Positions 42,986-54,822 of a DNA stretch of 64,000 nt are shown in pieces. Numbering within the stretch: position 1 is the first letter of the stretch; every line of letters starts with the position of its first letter. The translations under genes were made by a program, and so were the position numbers. Below the pieces are notes generated by a model. That model was not told the origin of the DNA and did not search any database. It worked only from the letters and a program-made list of their open reading frames with translations. Source of the stretch: Adiantum capillus-veneris (taxonomy: Eukaryota > Streptophyta > Polypodiopsida > Polypodiales > Pteridaceae); the NCBI GenBank assembly GCA_014529385.2, contig CM043953.1, positions 61,503,872 through 61,567,871 on the forward strand, written 5' to 3'.

Positions 42986-43444
42986 TTGTCCAGGAATTTT
43001 GTAGCACAAGTGGAGTCTTTAAATCTTGCAAACTTGATTGGACTTGATGAGGATGTTCTTTATGAAATTGTGAGAAGGTTGCCTCACTCCGACTGTGTGG
43101 AACTCGAAGGAAAGGAGCTCCTAGTCAATTGCTACTTTCTCACGGCCTTCGACGAGCATGAAGATCTAGTTTTTATACAAACCGCTTGTGCGTTGGGAAT
43201 TGTAGAACAAGTGCAATTTATCACTTGGAACGTGGTTGCTCTTTTGGATCCAGAAAATGAAGTTCTACAGATTTCTGTTTATCGCCTTAGCTTTGAAGAA
43301 TTTCAACCCTTCTTAGAGCTCATCAATAGTCTACCTTTTTGTTTTGATCAAACAAATCGAGACCTCATTGAAGCTTGGATAGCTGAAGAAGAAAACCTAG
43401 AGTGGTATTTTCTTACTTCTTCATTTGCAGGCGAGTGGTTCTAA
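42986..43444 (+). CDS. Accessory protein P2 of element G, paralogue of P1
   Basis: The open frame of about 152 codons begins after an acceptor-like TTTTTGTCCAG (to about 42992) and has no ATG at its start. Conserved with P1: LDEDVLYEIVRRLPHSD, DLVFIQTACALGIVEQVQF, YRLSFEEFQPFLELINSLPF and NRDLIEAWI. It is acidic, whereas P1 is basic. It ends 49 bases before the gag ATG. The tandem paralogy and conserved spacing of blocks show that both were maintained as proteins after the duplication. A role in regulating host factors through an F-box-like segment is only a guess. Confidence 0.6.
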   Translation: MSRNFVAQVESLNLANLIGLDEDVLYEIVRRLPHSDCVELEGKELLVNCYFLTAFDEHEDLVFIQTACALGIVEQVQFITWNVVALLDPENEVLQISVYRLSFEEFQPFLELINSLPFCFDQTNRDLIEAWIAEEENLEWYFLTSSFAGEWF

Positions 43445-43493
43445 ATCTCTATTGTATCCCTTATTGTAACTCGTGTTGTAATCTTTCATAATA

Positions 43494-46400
43494 ATGGAGA
43501 GCCAACGCCAAATGTCTGGATATCCTCTTTTCTTTGGAGAGCCTGGAGAGGATGCATAATTATTTTTAGCAAATTTCAAGATGTCTTGCCGTATCAAGAG
43601 GATAGTAACCGATCAAGAACGTGTAGAAATGTTTGAGGTGGTCCTTAGGAAAGATGCTAGTACTTGGTTTGACTCTTTGCCTGAGGAAGTTAAGGGGAAT
43701 TACACAGAAGTTTTGAATCGTTTTAAGAGATACTTCTTTGATCCCCAAAACACTCAAAAACTATGGCAAGACATTGTTTCTCATAAGCAAAAAGACTTAG
43801 ATGACTACTACTTGTACAAGCAAGAGTTTCTACGTCTTTGGGCTCTATGGATACGAAATGTTGCTAACCCTGGTGATGGTGCAGAATTTTTAAAGAAGGA
43901 GAGGTTCATAGCCGGACTCTTTCCTTACCTTAAGGTAAAAGTTGAGGCGGGTGCACCTACTACTTTTGATGCAGCGGAAACTAGGGCTGCTGAGAAGTAT
44001 AGGAAACTAAAGTGCTTAAGGGGAGAGGTTCCAATAGAAGGTCTTAGACCCAAAGGTAAGTCACAAGCATCAACATCTAGGGAGCTTCCTGAGGTAACGG
44101 CTGAAGTGATTGAGAAGTTAAATGAATCTTTAAGCAGCCTGTCAATTCACCTTGCACAAGCTGTAGGTCCAAAGGGACAAGCAAAGAAGTCTGAAGAGCG
44201 AGATCCACGACCTAGGAGAGTCTTGCAATGTTGGAATTGCGGAGAGTCTGGACATGGGATGTATAATTGTCCTTGGCCCCGTGGGGAGCCAGGGAGACCT
44301 AACTTGAATTACCCAGTGATGAATGCAGGTGAAGGAACTGTTCAACAACCAAGGCTTCTACAAAGTCCAAATGGACCAAGACCACCTCCACAAGAGGTAG
44401 AAGGAGTTCCACCTTTGCCAGATCCAAATGTGCATGTGGTAGAGGTGACAAACTCAAATGAGGTTGACATGGAAGCAAATGGCATTAAGCGTGGCCGAGG
44501 AAAAGGTAAAGAGAAAGAAGGAGTCACATCACAGAGTGACCATGTACAAGGCAAAAAGGCAAAGGAGACCAAGGAAACCAAGAGGACTCGACGTCGTATC
44601 AACCTCCAAGACTTCCCTCTTGGACATGGTATGGCTCCGTACAACTTGTTGGAAGACATGAGAGGTAAGGGTCCTGATATTTCATGGCCTCAATTTCTTG
44701 CATTATGTCCACAAGTAAGGAGGGATTTAACAAGGGCAGTTCGCACTAGGAGAAAGGTAAAAGAGAGTGTGCCTGTTGTAAAAATTGCACAAGCTGAAAT
44801 GAATGAATTCATTACACCGGTGCTAGACTGCTACATCAAAGGAAGATTGGTTAGGAAAGGTCTAGTGGATGGGGGTGCACAAATTTGCATCATGACAGAG
44901 GGACTCATGCAAAGACTAGGCATGCACATCCATGAGACACCTGAAATCAAAGTCAAGATGGCAAACAATAGCAAGGCTAGGTGCGTAGGCATTTGTAAAA
45001 ATGTTTTTGTGGAGGCCTTTGGCATTAACAAGGCAGTGGATTTTTATGTTATGTCGACCAAGGGAAGTGGTTATCCATTTATCCTAGGAAGACCATGGCT
45101 AATGAAAATGCGAGCTTTGCAGGATTGGGAGAGTGGGAAATTAATTTGTAGGAATGACAATCATAAGAAGGTTGTCTTTGACATGAACGAGCAACGCCAA
45201 GAGGAGCTCCATGAAGAATCATCTCAAAGTGAGACGGAAGAAGGTTGGACCGATAGCACTTCAGAAGAAGAAAGTAGCAGCAGCATTACTGAAGAGGAGT
45301 CTTCCATCGAAGTCATGGGGGTAAGGTTTAAGCCAAGCAACCAAGAGACCTCTTGTCGAGGTTTGGAAGAGGTAGGTTCCCAAGAGAACCAAAAGGTGGA
45401 AGATGAAGGAATGTTAGAAGGTATGTTGTCTACAACACTTACAAAGGATGAAAGAGAGGAGTTCAAATGTGTGCTAAGGAAATTTCCGAGGCTTTTTGCT
45501 AAAGACTACACCGATGTGCATGGAGTAGATGTTGTTCAACACAAGATTGAGTTGAAGCCAGAGGCCACACCTAAGGCTCAAAAGCTACGAAGGCTAGGAG
45601 TCATTAAGGAGCAGGCTCTACTCAAGGAGGTAAGAAAGCTTCTAGTAGCAGGTTTCATTTATCCAGTGGAGAATTCAGAGTGGGTCTCTCCTGTTGTTGT
45701 CACTCCTAAGAAAAATGGCAAGTGGAGGGTGTGTGTGGAGTACCGTCCCCTCAATGAGGCAACAAAAAGAGATCACTTTCCCCTCCCATTCCAGGATGAG
45801 ATACTAAATGAGGTAGCTGGTCATGAGAAGTACAGCGTGTGCGATGGCTACTCGGGTTACTTTCAAATAGGTATCGCATTGGAGGATCAATTGAAAACAA
45901 CCTTTATCACTCCTTGGGGTTGTTATGCTTTTAGAGTCATGCCATTTGGCCTGACAAATGCTCATGCAACTTTTCAACGCTTCATGAACATGGTGTTTCA
46001 AGCATTCTTTGGAAAGTCCATTAGGGTTTTTATTGATGATTTTTGCATTTATAGCTCAAAATCATTGCATCTACAAAGGGTAGAAGAAGGTTTAAAGAAG
46101 CTCTATGACATGGGAGGTCAACTCAACCCCGACAAGTGCCATATAGGTGAGGATGAAGTAATCTTGTTTGGTCATAAAGTTTCTTACAAAGGCATTGAAG
46201 TGGATCCTTCGAAGGCAAAGGCTCTTATTGAGCTACCATCACCCAAGAGTCTTAAGGAGGTCATCTCATTCATTCAAAAGGTGAAGTATATGTCACGCTT
46301 CATTCACTTAGCCTCGGAGTTACTTCACCCTTTGCAAAAGTTGACACAACAAGTAGAATTTGCATGGTCTGATGAGCTTGAAGAGTACTTTTGTAACATT

Positions 46401-48767
46401 AAAGCCATTTTGTCAGAGCTACCAACACTCATGCCTCCTTGTTGGGAGTACACTTTCTTTGTTAGCTCTAGTGCTGGGAAAGAAACAATTGGTGCAGTTT
46501 TGTTACAACAAGATCCCTATAGTACCAGGATGCGGCCCATCTACTTTGCTAGTAGGGTCATGAATGCTTTAGAGAGAGGCTACACGGAGGCAGAACTCAT
46601 GATGCTTTCTCTCATGTTTGCGATAAGGAAGTTTAGATCCTAGTTGCTCCCAAAACCTTTTGTAATCCTCACCGCAGAGAATTTGTTCCCTTGGGTGTCA
46701 TCTCAAATGAATCTTAGTACTAGGATCTCAAAGTGGATTATGGAGTTGCAAGAGTTTCAATACTCTTTCAAGGTAGAAGATAGTGTGCGTGCACAATTGG
46801 CAGGGATTCTCACTTATAGGGTGCATGAAAAGGAGATTAAGGTGCCTGAAGTAAAGACCCTACCATTACCACCACCAAAAAGTATTCCTAATGCTTTTAC
46901 CTTGTTCTTTGATGGAGCTTTTCGTCGAGCCACAGGAAAAGCAGGGGGAGGGCTAGTGTTGCTCAACCCAAGTGGAGAGGTGGTCATGAAAGAGAAGTTC
47001 AATCTACCAAGTTCAGCTAGCAACAATGAAGCAGAATACGACACACTAATTCATGGTTTGAAGATGTGCATTGGCCAAGGGATACAACGCCTCATGGTAA
47101 AGGGAGATACACTTCTCATTGTTAAGCAGATTTTAGGCATTTGGGCATGCAAGAATGAAAGCTTACGGACAAAATTTCATGCCATTCGTAGATTGTTTAA
47201 TCAATTTGAAGAAGTGCAACTATATCATATTCCTAGGAAACAGAATGAAGATGCCGATTTACTTGCACAGCAAGTAGTTACATGTGTTGAGAAAGAAGTG
47301 CAGGTCATCATGGTGACAGCAACTATCAAGCAACCGAGATACCAGGGATTGGAGTCATTGACTCCCATTATTAGCTACATTTTGGAGGGCGAGTTTCCAC
47401 AAGACTTCACAAAGGCTCAGAAGAAGAGACTCATGAAGAAGGCAAGCGCATATCTCTTCCTAGAAGGCTCCATCTATCAAAGAGGGAGGGATCAAGTATG
47501 CAGAAGAGTACCAACTATCAAGGAAATTCCAGCCATTCTAAAAGGTTTGCATGAAGAGGCATGTGGTGGTCATTTTGCCCAAGAGTCAACTGTGAAGAAG
47601 ATTTTGCTTGCGGGGTATGTTTGGCCAAGTCTGCATGTGGATGTCCAACATTGGTGCAAAAGTTGTCACAATTGTCAGGTAAATGGGAATAGAAGATTGA
47701 TTTATGGTCCAAGGCAAATTGTGCTTGCAAATGGACCCTTTGAAAAGTGGGGCATTGATGCTATGGGTCCTCTGCCTAGGACAAAAAAGGGTAAACTCTA
47801 CATTCTAGTGGCTGTAGACTATATGACTAGGTGGGTGGAAGCACAAAGTGTGGCAAAGGTAAATGAGAGGACAGTGAGCAAATTCGTCTACACTCACATT
47901 TGTTGTAGATTTGGCACACCTTTGGAGATTGTTTCTGATAATGGTCCACTGTTTAGAAAGGGATTGCTCACAGAAGTCTGTGAAGAACTTTGCATTCTAC
48001 ATCGTCACAGTACACCCTACTATCCCCAATCAAATGGTTTGGTGGAGAAGGCTAATGGTGTCATTGCAGGAATCATTAGAAAGATGGTGCAAAACAAGAC
48101 AAAATTATGGGATGACTTCTTGGATGGTGCCTTGTGGGCATATCGAACCACATATAGGGAAGCCACGGAGTTCACACCATTTCACTTGGTCTATGGTCAA
48201 GAGGCTTTGCAGCCTATCGAGCTCAACATTCCAACAATGCGACTTCATGGCAAATCAGCACAAGATGATCAAGAAGCATGGATGGATCGACTTCTTACCT
48301 TAGCTGAGCTTGAGTGGAAAAGAGAAGCATCATACGAGTGCTATAAGAGGAAAGCCACACAGACAAAGGAGAAGCTTGACAAGAAACTGAAGGACAAAGG
48401 CATCAATGAAGGAGATCTTGTGCTAAGGTATGACAATCGACTCGATAATCATTTCGATGCCAAATTTGAAACAAGATGGCAGAGGCCATACATAGTCAAG
48501 AAGGCTTTCAATTCAAGTTACCATCAACTTATGGAGTTGAATGGGAAAGAGCACTTCAGGAAGGTAAACGGCTATCGCTTGAAGCCTTACTTGAGTCGCC
48601 TTCTACCAAAGGATCTACCAGAGCAAAAGGCAACTATCCCATGTAAGTATTGTTCCATGAAACATGAGTGTAACACAAACCAAAATTCCGAGGGGCCAAA
48701 CAATGAAGATCTTGTCAAGGACTCTGAAGCACTCTCTTTGGAAAAGATGCTCTATGATGGTACATGA
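43494..48767 (+). pseudogene. Element G gag-pol polyprotein (two in-frame stops)
   Basis: One frame of about 1757 codons from ATG 43494. Stops are TAA 43557-43559 (codon 22, where element E has Gln) and TAG 46641-46643 (where E has Tyr). Domains by residue: Gag, with CCHC CWNCGESGHGMYNC at ~246-259; basic linker; retropepsin with VDGGAQICIM at ~457; acidic linker; reverse transcriptase with FIDDFCIYS at ~847; native RNase H with FFVSSSAGKETIGAVLLQ and no usual Asp; second RNase H from ~1138 with FFDGAF, NNEAEYDTL and KGDTLLIVKQ, intact; integrase HHCC at ~1350-1395; core Asp (GIDAMG), Asp (VSDNG) and Glu (LVEKANG) at ~1422, 1481 and 1518; SH3-like end. It would provide all steps of copying and insertion. 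Confidence 0.9.
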
Positions 48768-48778
48768 ATATACCATCA

Positions 48779-48795
48779 TCTTGGGGGAGGGCTAA
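48779..48795 (+). other. Element G polypurine tract
   Basis: TCTTGGGGGAGGGCTAA directly before the 3' LTR, shared with element E. Confidence 0.8.
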
Positions 48796-51171
48796 TGATA
48801 GTCGTTTTTTGGCTCTCCATAATTTCCATAGTAAGTTACTCCACCCTACCAAATTCACCCAAACACTATGGCTATCCCTACCATTTCACTGTACATAGGC
48901 GTGTGTGAGTTAGGGGGCTTTTCCATATCTTCTTAAAAACCCTCAGCTAGCTAGTCACTGGGCTAGTTGAGCCAAAAAAATGAAAAAAATAAAAAATAAA
49001 AGTATATTATGGCCTCTTTGTGTGTAAATATTTCTTTCTATATAGGGCCTAAATAAAAGAATTTTTTCATAATTATTTTGGTATTTATTTAAATATTTCT
49101 ACCTAGGTGTGTGTTATTTATGCTCTGTACATTGCCTCACCATTACCACAATTTTTCTTACCATTTTTCATTCTCTTTATTCCATGTAGAAATATTTTCA
49201 TGTAAGCTTCTCTTATATTTGGTGTAACTCCACCCCAACAAAAATCCAAAAAAACTAGTTTTATTTATGTGTATATTTTTTCACTATTGTGATTTTTCCC
49301 TTCCTACATCTATTTTGTTTTTTTTTCTAAAAACTTAGAACACCAAAAATATTTATATTTTTATGGTAGCCTCATAATGAGAGAGATTTCTTTTGACCCC
49401 TTTATATTTTTTTCCACTTATATTATTTATATTTGACATGTACATATTTTTTAGACCCCTCAATATTTGATTTTCTTAGTTGTACTATTCACTTATATCA
49501 TAATCTCAAAAATATCTTCAATTATAGACCTACCAAATACGGTCAAGGGTAGGTGGCATGCATACATGCACTATGGAGGGCTCACTCTTGGAGGTATTCA
49601 AAAGAATCATCGAAAGAAGGACCCCACAAGGACCTTGTGCAGTGGAAAAAAATGGTCGGTTTTGCTGAATTTTTAAAGTTCACTTGATCTAAGAATTTGA
49701 AAAGGTGATACAAACAAAAGTTGTAGCTCGTGGGCTGAACTTTTGTCTCAAATTTTTTCATATTTTTTTGAGCTACGAGTTGTGAGCTATGATTTTATTA
49801 GTGGACCCCAGTTTTCCCATGCTATGCAGCCACACTCTCTCTTCCACTTTATCATTTTCCTCTTTCACACACACTTCTCCACTCATCATCCCCACCTCTC
49901 TCACCACTCCTCTCTGCACCCTACTCACCTTCTCCTCAACCTTGAAGAATAAGAGAAACCATGGTGAACTCATACCTCCCACACACAATTCCATTCCAAA
50001 ATTGACCACCTAGTCTCATTTTTCCTCCTCCAAAATTACCCATATCTATCAAAAAAACCACAAAATTCAGCCTATTCTCTTAAAAGACAGCATCATGGTG
50101 GTTGATTACTCAACTTCAATTACCTTGTCTCTCAAGGAAGGTCAAGAGTGGAGAAAAAATGTACCGTCAAAGCTAGTGGACCGTCAACAAGCGTCAAAAT
50201 TGGCCCTACTCAAGACACTTGGAGCATCAACCTTGTAAGAAATCCACCTTTTCTTACCTCTTAAGAGTTTTTCTTCCTTATTTGTATCCTACATGGATAC
50301 TCCCATTGTAAATATCCAATTCCATTTGTAAATTAATACTAACTCTACTAACACTAACCCACTATGAAAAGTCCTATCACCTCCATTTCTCTTCTCTCTC
50401 TTTGCCCACCAACTTCTTGATAATTCCAAGCAAAAGAAATTAGATAAATTGCTGAAAATCTAACCCAACCATGGTTAGAGGAGTAACCCTAGCCTTCAAA
50501 ATTGCTATAAAAGGAGGGTGTCGCTAGCACAAAAAGGGGGAGCCATAAGCAAGAGCCCTATGCTATAGCTTGAGAAGCCAAGCTCAACCTCTCTAGAAGG
50601 AGCTCTTGAGTGGAAGCTCATTGTCTTATGCATGTGCATGTGTTGTAATAGGGGATTAGCAAGGGAACTCTATGCCATTGTAAGAGAGAGAGTGATCATT
50701 CAATTGAGAGTAGGAAATCTATCATTTCTCCTACTAGTGTAAGCCCAACATTTGCTGAATCAAGGAGGGTGGATTTGGACTAAGCTTGGATACTTTGTCT
50801 CCTTTCCAACGTGAAGTAATGGACAACAATGATGCGTAAGTGTCTTGGTGTTTTTTGTTAAGTTCTTGATAGCTTGTCTCTGGTGTTGTCATCAATCTAG
50901 CCATAAATCCCACATACTATAAGAAGGTGACAGGGTGGAGAGGACTCCCCCGGCCTTAAGACAGTGATTGGGGTGGCTTTTCTTGTGATGTGTTGTGGTG
51001 AAATTTATGCAAGCTATGTTGAACAAATACTAATCTCACTTTGATTTGTCATGACAGATTTGTAAGAAGGTATTAATGCAACAAGCACCCCCTCCCCCTT
51101 TCTCTCTCTTTCTTAAATATATAGTTGTGTTTGCTTGATCATTGCCGATACGTTTCAAAGCAGCCCTAGAA

Positions 51172-51221
<50 letters not shown>

Positions 51222-51394
51222 GCGTCCTAGTTCGCATCCAAAACTAGGTGGTGCCCCAAATTTGTGTAGGGTTAGGTTGCGGGTTTGTGTGTGTGTTTGT
51301 TGTTTTTTTCCAACCCCAACCCAATTGAGCAGCATGGGAGCCTAGAAGAGTGCTTGGAGGCCACTCTTCTTGTTGCCCGCCCTAGACCGCCTCA
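48796..51394 (+). repeat. Element G 3' LTR
   Basis: It matches the 5' LTR, with TATAAAAG at 50506 and (CT)n at 51175-51219. It is followed by ATAC and then by the leader of element F. Confidence 0.9.
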
Positions 51395-52683
51395 ATACTA
51401 GGAAGTAGGGTATTCCTGGGTCTTCCGTGTTGACAGTATTTTTAGTTTAGCTTAGATTTGTTTGTTGTTTTGTTGGTGTTGAGTAGTTGTTGATAGAAGA
51501 AGAATTTGCTAGTTCGTGAGTGGCAGTGGATCTCTTTAAAATCACAATTACCAAACCCATTTTATGATTAGGAATAGCTTAGGTAGGACTTCATTTGATC
51601 CTGATCTAGAGCTAGTAATCATTGGAGTATTTGCTTGATATGGTTGATTGCATGTTAGATCACTAAACCGTCGAGTTAGTAGTGAAACTTGCAATAAACA
51701 AAAGTCAGAGAAATTTTCTGTGTATCTGGGAGTTGCTGAGCACTTGAGAAAGCTTTAGGAAGGATTCTGTGCCAAAAAATTGGAAATTTGCAACTTTAGA
51801 CATCATACGCGTATGATGTCTTAATGACCAAACAGAGACCAAAACAGAAATTTTGACTTTACCAGAGTGTTCAAAAGGGGGGTTATACCCTAATTTCAAC
51901 TTAAAACAAGAGCATTAACACTCAAAGAAACCCAAAAAGACAAGTCGGAGTCCAAGAAACGCAAAGAATAGGAAATTTTGGATTCAGATCTTGTTTTTAC
52001 ATTCAAACCTGACAAAAACACTTGAAACTCAATTATAAACATTGGAGAAGGCTTAAAACCAAGAATAGTCAAAATCTGGGACAAAAGACATCATACGCGT
52101 ATAATGTCTTTTAGCACATCCACTGCTTATTTTTTATATCTGACCTGACAAGATTGTTACAAACACTCAAGAAAGCACAAATATCAAGTCTTAACCCAAA
52201 TTGATGAAAAAGACATCATACGCGTATGATGTCTTTGACCTAATTTTGGACATATTTTGATACTTTGCCAACACAAATCTATTGTAATAGCTGTCTAGAG
52301 GTTATATTTCAAGTTTCATCCCATTTGGATCACAATTGACCCAAAACAAGTCAAAAGCGGAAAATTGCCAAGAAAAGCCTAAATTAGCGATAACTTGCTC
52401 AAACAGAGTTCAAACTGAATTTTGTGAGTGGACAGAGCATAAGGGGGCTACTGAGAGTGAGCATAACCAAAATAGTCCAAATCTGTGAAAAAAGACATTA
52501 TACGCGTATAATGTCTTTTTCAGCATAACTGCAACAAAATTCTCACTTGATGAAACAAAAGTTGTCCAACTGACAAGATTAAACAATTGACCAAGTATCA
52601 ATCAGTTTGGATCAATTCTGACCACAAAAACTTGGGAAAACAAATTTCCGAGATGAAAAAGTTAAAGTCCTTTAGGGGAATTG
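51395..52683 (+). other. Element F leader, second part
   Basis: About 1.3 kb of untranslated leader between element G and gag. It is AT-rich with no gene. From 51798 it carries four copies of a 24-bp palindrome, described separately. Confidence 0.7.
51798..52516. repeat. Palindrome array in the element F leader (4 copies)
   Basis: The unit has the core CATCATACGCGTATGATG, extended by AGA and TCT to a perfect 24-bp palindrome. Copies start at 51798, 52086, 52211 and 52493 (spacings 288, 125, 282). The copy at 52086 has one arm changed (G to A); the copy at 52493 has both arms changed (C to T and G to A), so it is again perfectly self-complementary. In RNA each copy can form a 10-bp hairpin with a CGCG loop. 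Confidence 0.95.
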
Positions 52684-54707
52684 ATGAATTTGAGATCGGG
52701 CAGGAATCTCCAGAATAACCAACCAAAACAAAGGGAACAAGCAAGTGTCATATCAACCGAGGGAAGTGTAAACCAAAGTTGGGTGCAACCATTAGAGCCG
52801 ATCTTTGAAGGAAGTGTTTCTGATACTTCTACGGAGAGATCTTACGAGATTTTCACCGAACACTTGGAACACTTGAACCTGAACAACAGAGAAAATATGG
52901 CAGCAGGACCATCAAACCCTTCCGCCACAATGAAGCTATTGTTCATAAAATACCAGTACGACAATGAGCAAGGTGCCAAGATCTACAAAGATGGAATGGA
53001 CCGCTATTGTGTAAAGATAGAAGATAGACCTAGTAAGTTCAAGGACTTAGTGCCTGTGAGCTATAGCGGAGATAGATATCTAGATGACGAGGGTACCATG
53101 TATTTGGTAGTCCTAAACCCTAACATTGTGGAAAAGTGGGGATTGATGGGCACCAAAGCCAAAGTAGATGAAGAACTTGAGGAGAAAGCACCAATAATGA
53201 ACTTCCCTGATGCGAGGTTAAGAAGAGAGAATGAAACTACAAGGATCAACACTGATAACATCTATGTGGGCTTATACAGATATAATAATGGGGAGCAAGA
53301 TCTCTATTATAGATGTGAAGAATCCTACACTGGAGAGTTGACAGACCAAAAAAGACTTTATGTCTTTACCTACACAGAGGGATCGGAAGTGAAAATTTCC
53401 GCTTAGGACAAGTATGGGAGGCAATACTCAACAATGGGCAAGAAAGAATTAGAAGGATATACATACTTTGGGGGACCACTACATCAGTATTATGTTACTT
53501 CTAGCTCACTAAGACCAGCACCAACAAATGGAGTGCAAAACCCAATGACAACAGGAGGACAAAGAATTCAGGCTGCTGACTCTTTCAGTCAACCTCAGTT
53601 TTCGAAGCCCAGACCAATGGGATCATTACATTCCAGAGAGTCAATGGATACGAATTGAGGTAGTGCAGTTTCAATCCCCACATATACCACTCCAGGTCCA
53701 AGGTTCGAAGTGGAACCATCACATTTACCTCCTGGTAGTAGACTCAGGGCAGGGGAACCGACAAGGGTAACCCATGAAGTCCATGATGCTAGAGAAATCT
53801 TTAGCTGGGACACAGGAGCAATGAGATTGGTAGCAGACCATAGACGTATGAGACCATCTCAAGTAGCCAAGTGTATACCAAAGAAGTATGGTGGTTCAGG
53901 AGATCCGTATGCACATGTGTCACTCTTTAAGAAGTCTTAAGAGCTGAGCAGATTACAGATTTCCATACACAATACGAGGGATTTGGTCTTACTCTAGAAG
54001 GTACGACATTGACATGGTTTCAACCACTGAACAGAGGGGGATTCCATGACATTGACCATTTGCTAAGAGAGTTTGCTGAGGAATTCTCAAAACGAGGGAT
54101 TAAGCACAATACGGTCTCACAAATATATGCTTTTAAACAGAGAGAACACGAAAAAGTGAAGGAAGCTTCACTTCGCTTCAAACAATACATTGAGAGATGT
54201 CTAGTACGTGAACGACCACAAGATGACAGACTATCTATTCTCTTTATTGAAGGATTGAGAAATGACACTCTCAAGAAGGACTTGCACTTGAAAGCTTGTA
54301 CAAGTTTCGAGCAAGTAACGAGAGAAGCATTGTACTTAGTGGATAACTGTACGGTTTATGGAGAGGTGTCAGCGGATACAGATTTTGCATCCAGTAGCTC
54401 TTCCTCCGTAGCGAGCGAGACTACCACCAAAAAGAATGTTCAAACAACAACCATGCCAAATGTAGAGAAAATGATAGAAGATGCTCTAAAAAGGATGGCA
54501 CCATACCAAAAACCATTGCCAAAACCACTGAAATGGTGTGCTGTTGAACAAAAATGGACAAACCACCCAACAGAGGAGTGCTATTACAACAAAGGATATG
54601 TAAGGAAGCATCAGTATGCACCTCCTACTCAATTAGCACCACCTCAGGTACATCCAGTACCTCGATACCCAACGGGAAATGTACTGGGGAGATGGGGGCT
54701 CTGTTAG
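52684..54707 (+). pseudogene. Element F gag
   Basis: It starts MMNLRSGRN or one codon later, 168 bases after the last palindrome. The N-terminal 240 residues match no family I know (KYQYDNEQGAKIYKDG, then LVPVSYSGDRYLDDEG). In-frame stops are at 53404 and 53656. A frameshift near 53930 leads to the Gag core: RAEQITDFHTQYEGF, TTLTWFQPL, LREFAEEFSKRG, FKQREHEKVKEASLRF and FIEGLRNDTLKKDLHL. A Ser-rich tract and a zinc-like WCAVEQKWTNHPTEECYY segment close it. The frame ends at 54705 and shifts again before the protease. This Gag type, with long N-terminal extension, fits the Athila/Tat group only loosely. Confidence 0.7.
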
Positions 54708-54822
54708 AACAATGGAGAGCAAACCTCATTCACTGAATACCTTACCTTCATACTTATGAGAGTATGAAGCAAAATCCGAGATTAGAGCACTTCCCTCACG
54801 AAGAATCTCATCAGAAAAAGTC

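Larger units (their letters stand above)
39257..51394 (+). mobile_element. Element G: nearly intact 12.1-kb Tat-like Ty3/gypsy retrotransposon with accessory ORFs
   Basis: LTRs at 39257-41854 and 48796-51394 start TGATAG and end CGCCTCA. The target copies are ATAC (39253-39256 and 51395-51398). Order: LTR, primer site, type-B small ORF, broken type-A small ORF, two paralogous accessory ORFs, gag-pol in a single frame, polypurine tract, LTR. The gag-pol frame is interrupted only by TAA at 43557 and TAG at 46641. The LTRs differ at scattered positions and in microsatellite length, so this is probably the youngest insertion here. It split the leader of element F. Confidence 0.9.

Noticed and set aside
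51798-52516. CRISPR-like array or operator array
   Set aside because: Copies are irregularly spaced, in a plant retrotransposon leader, and are palindromic units without unique spacers of fixed length.
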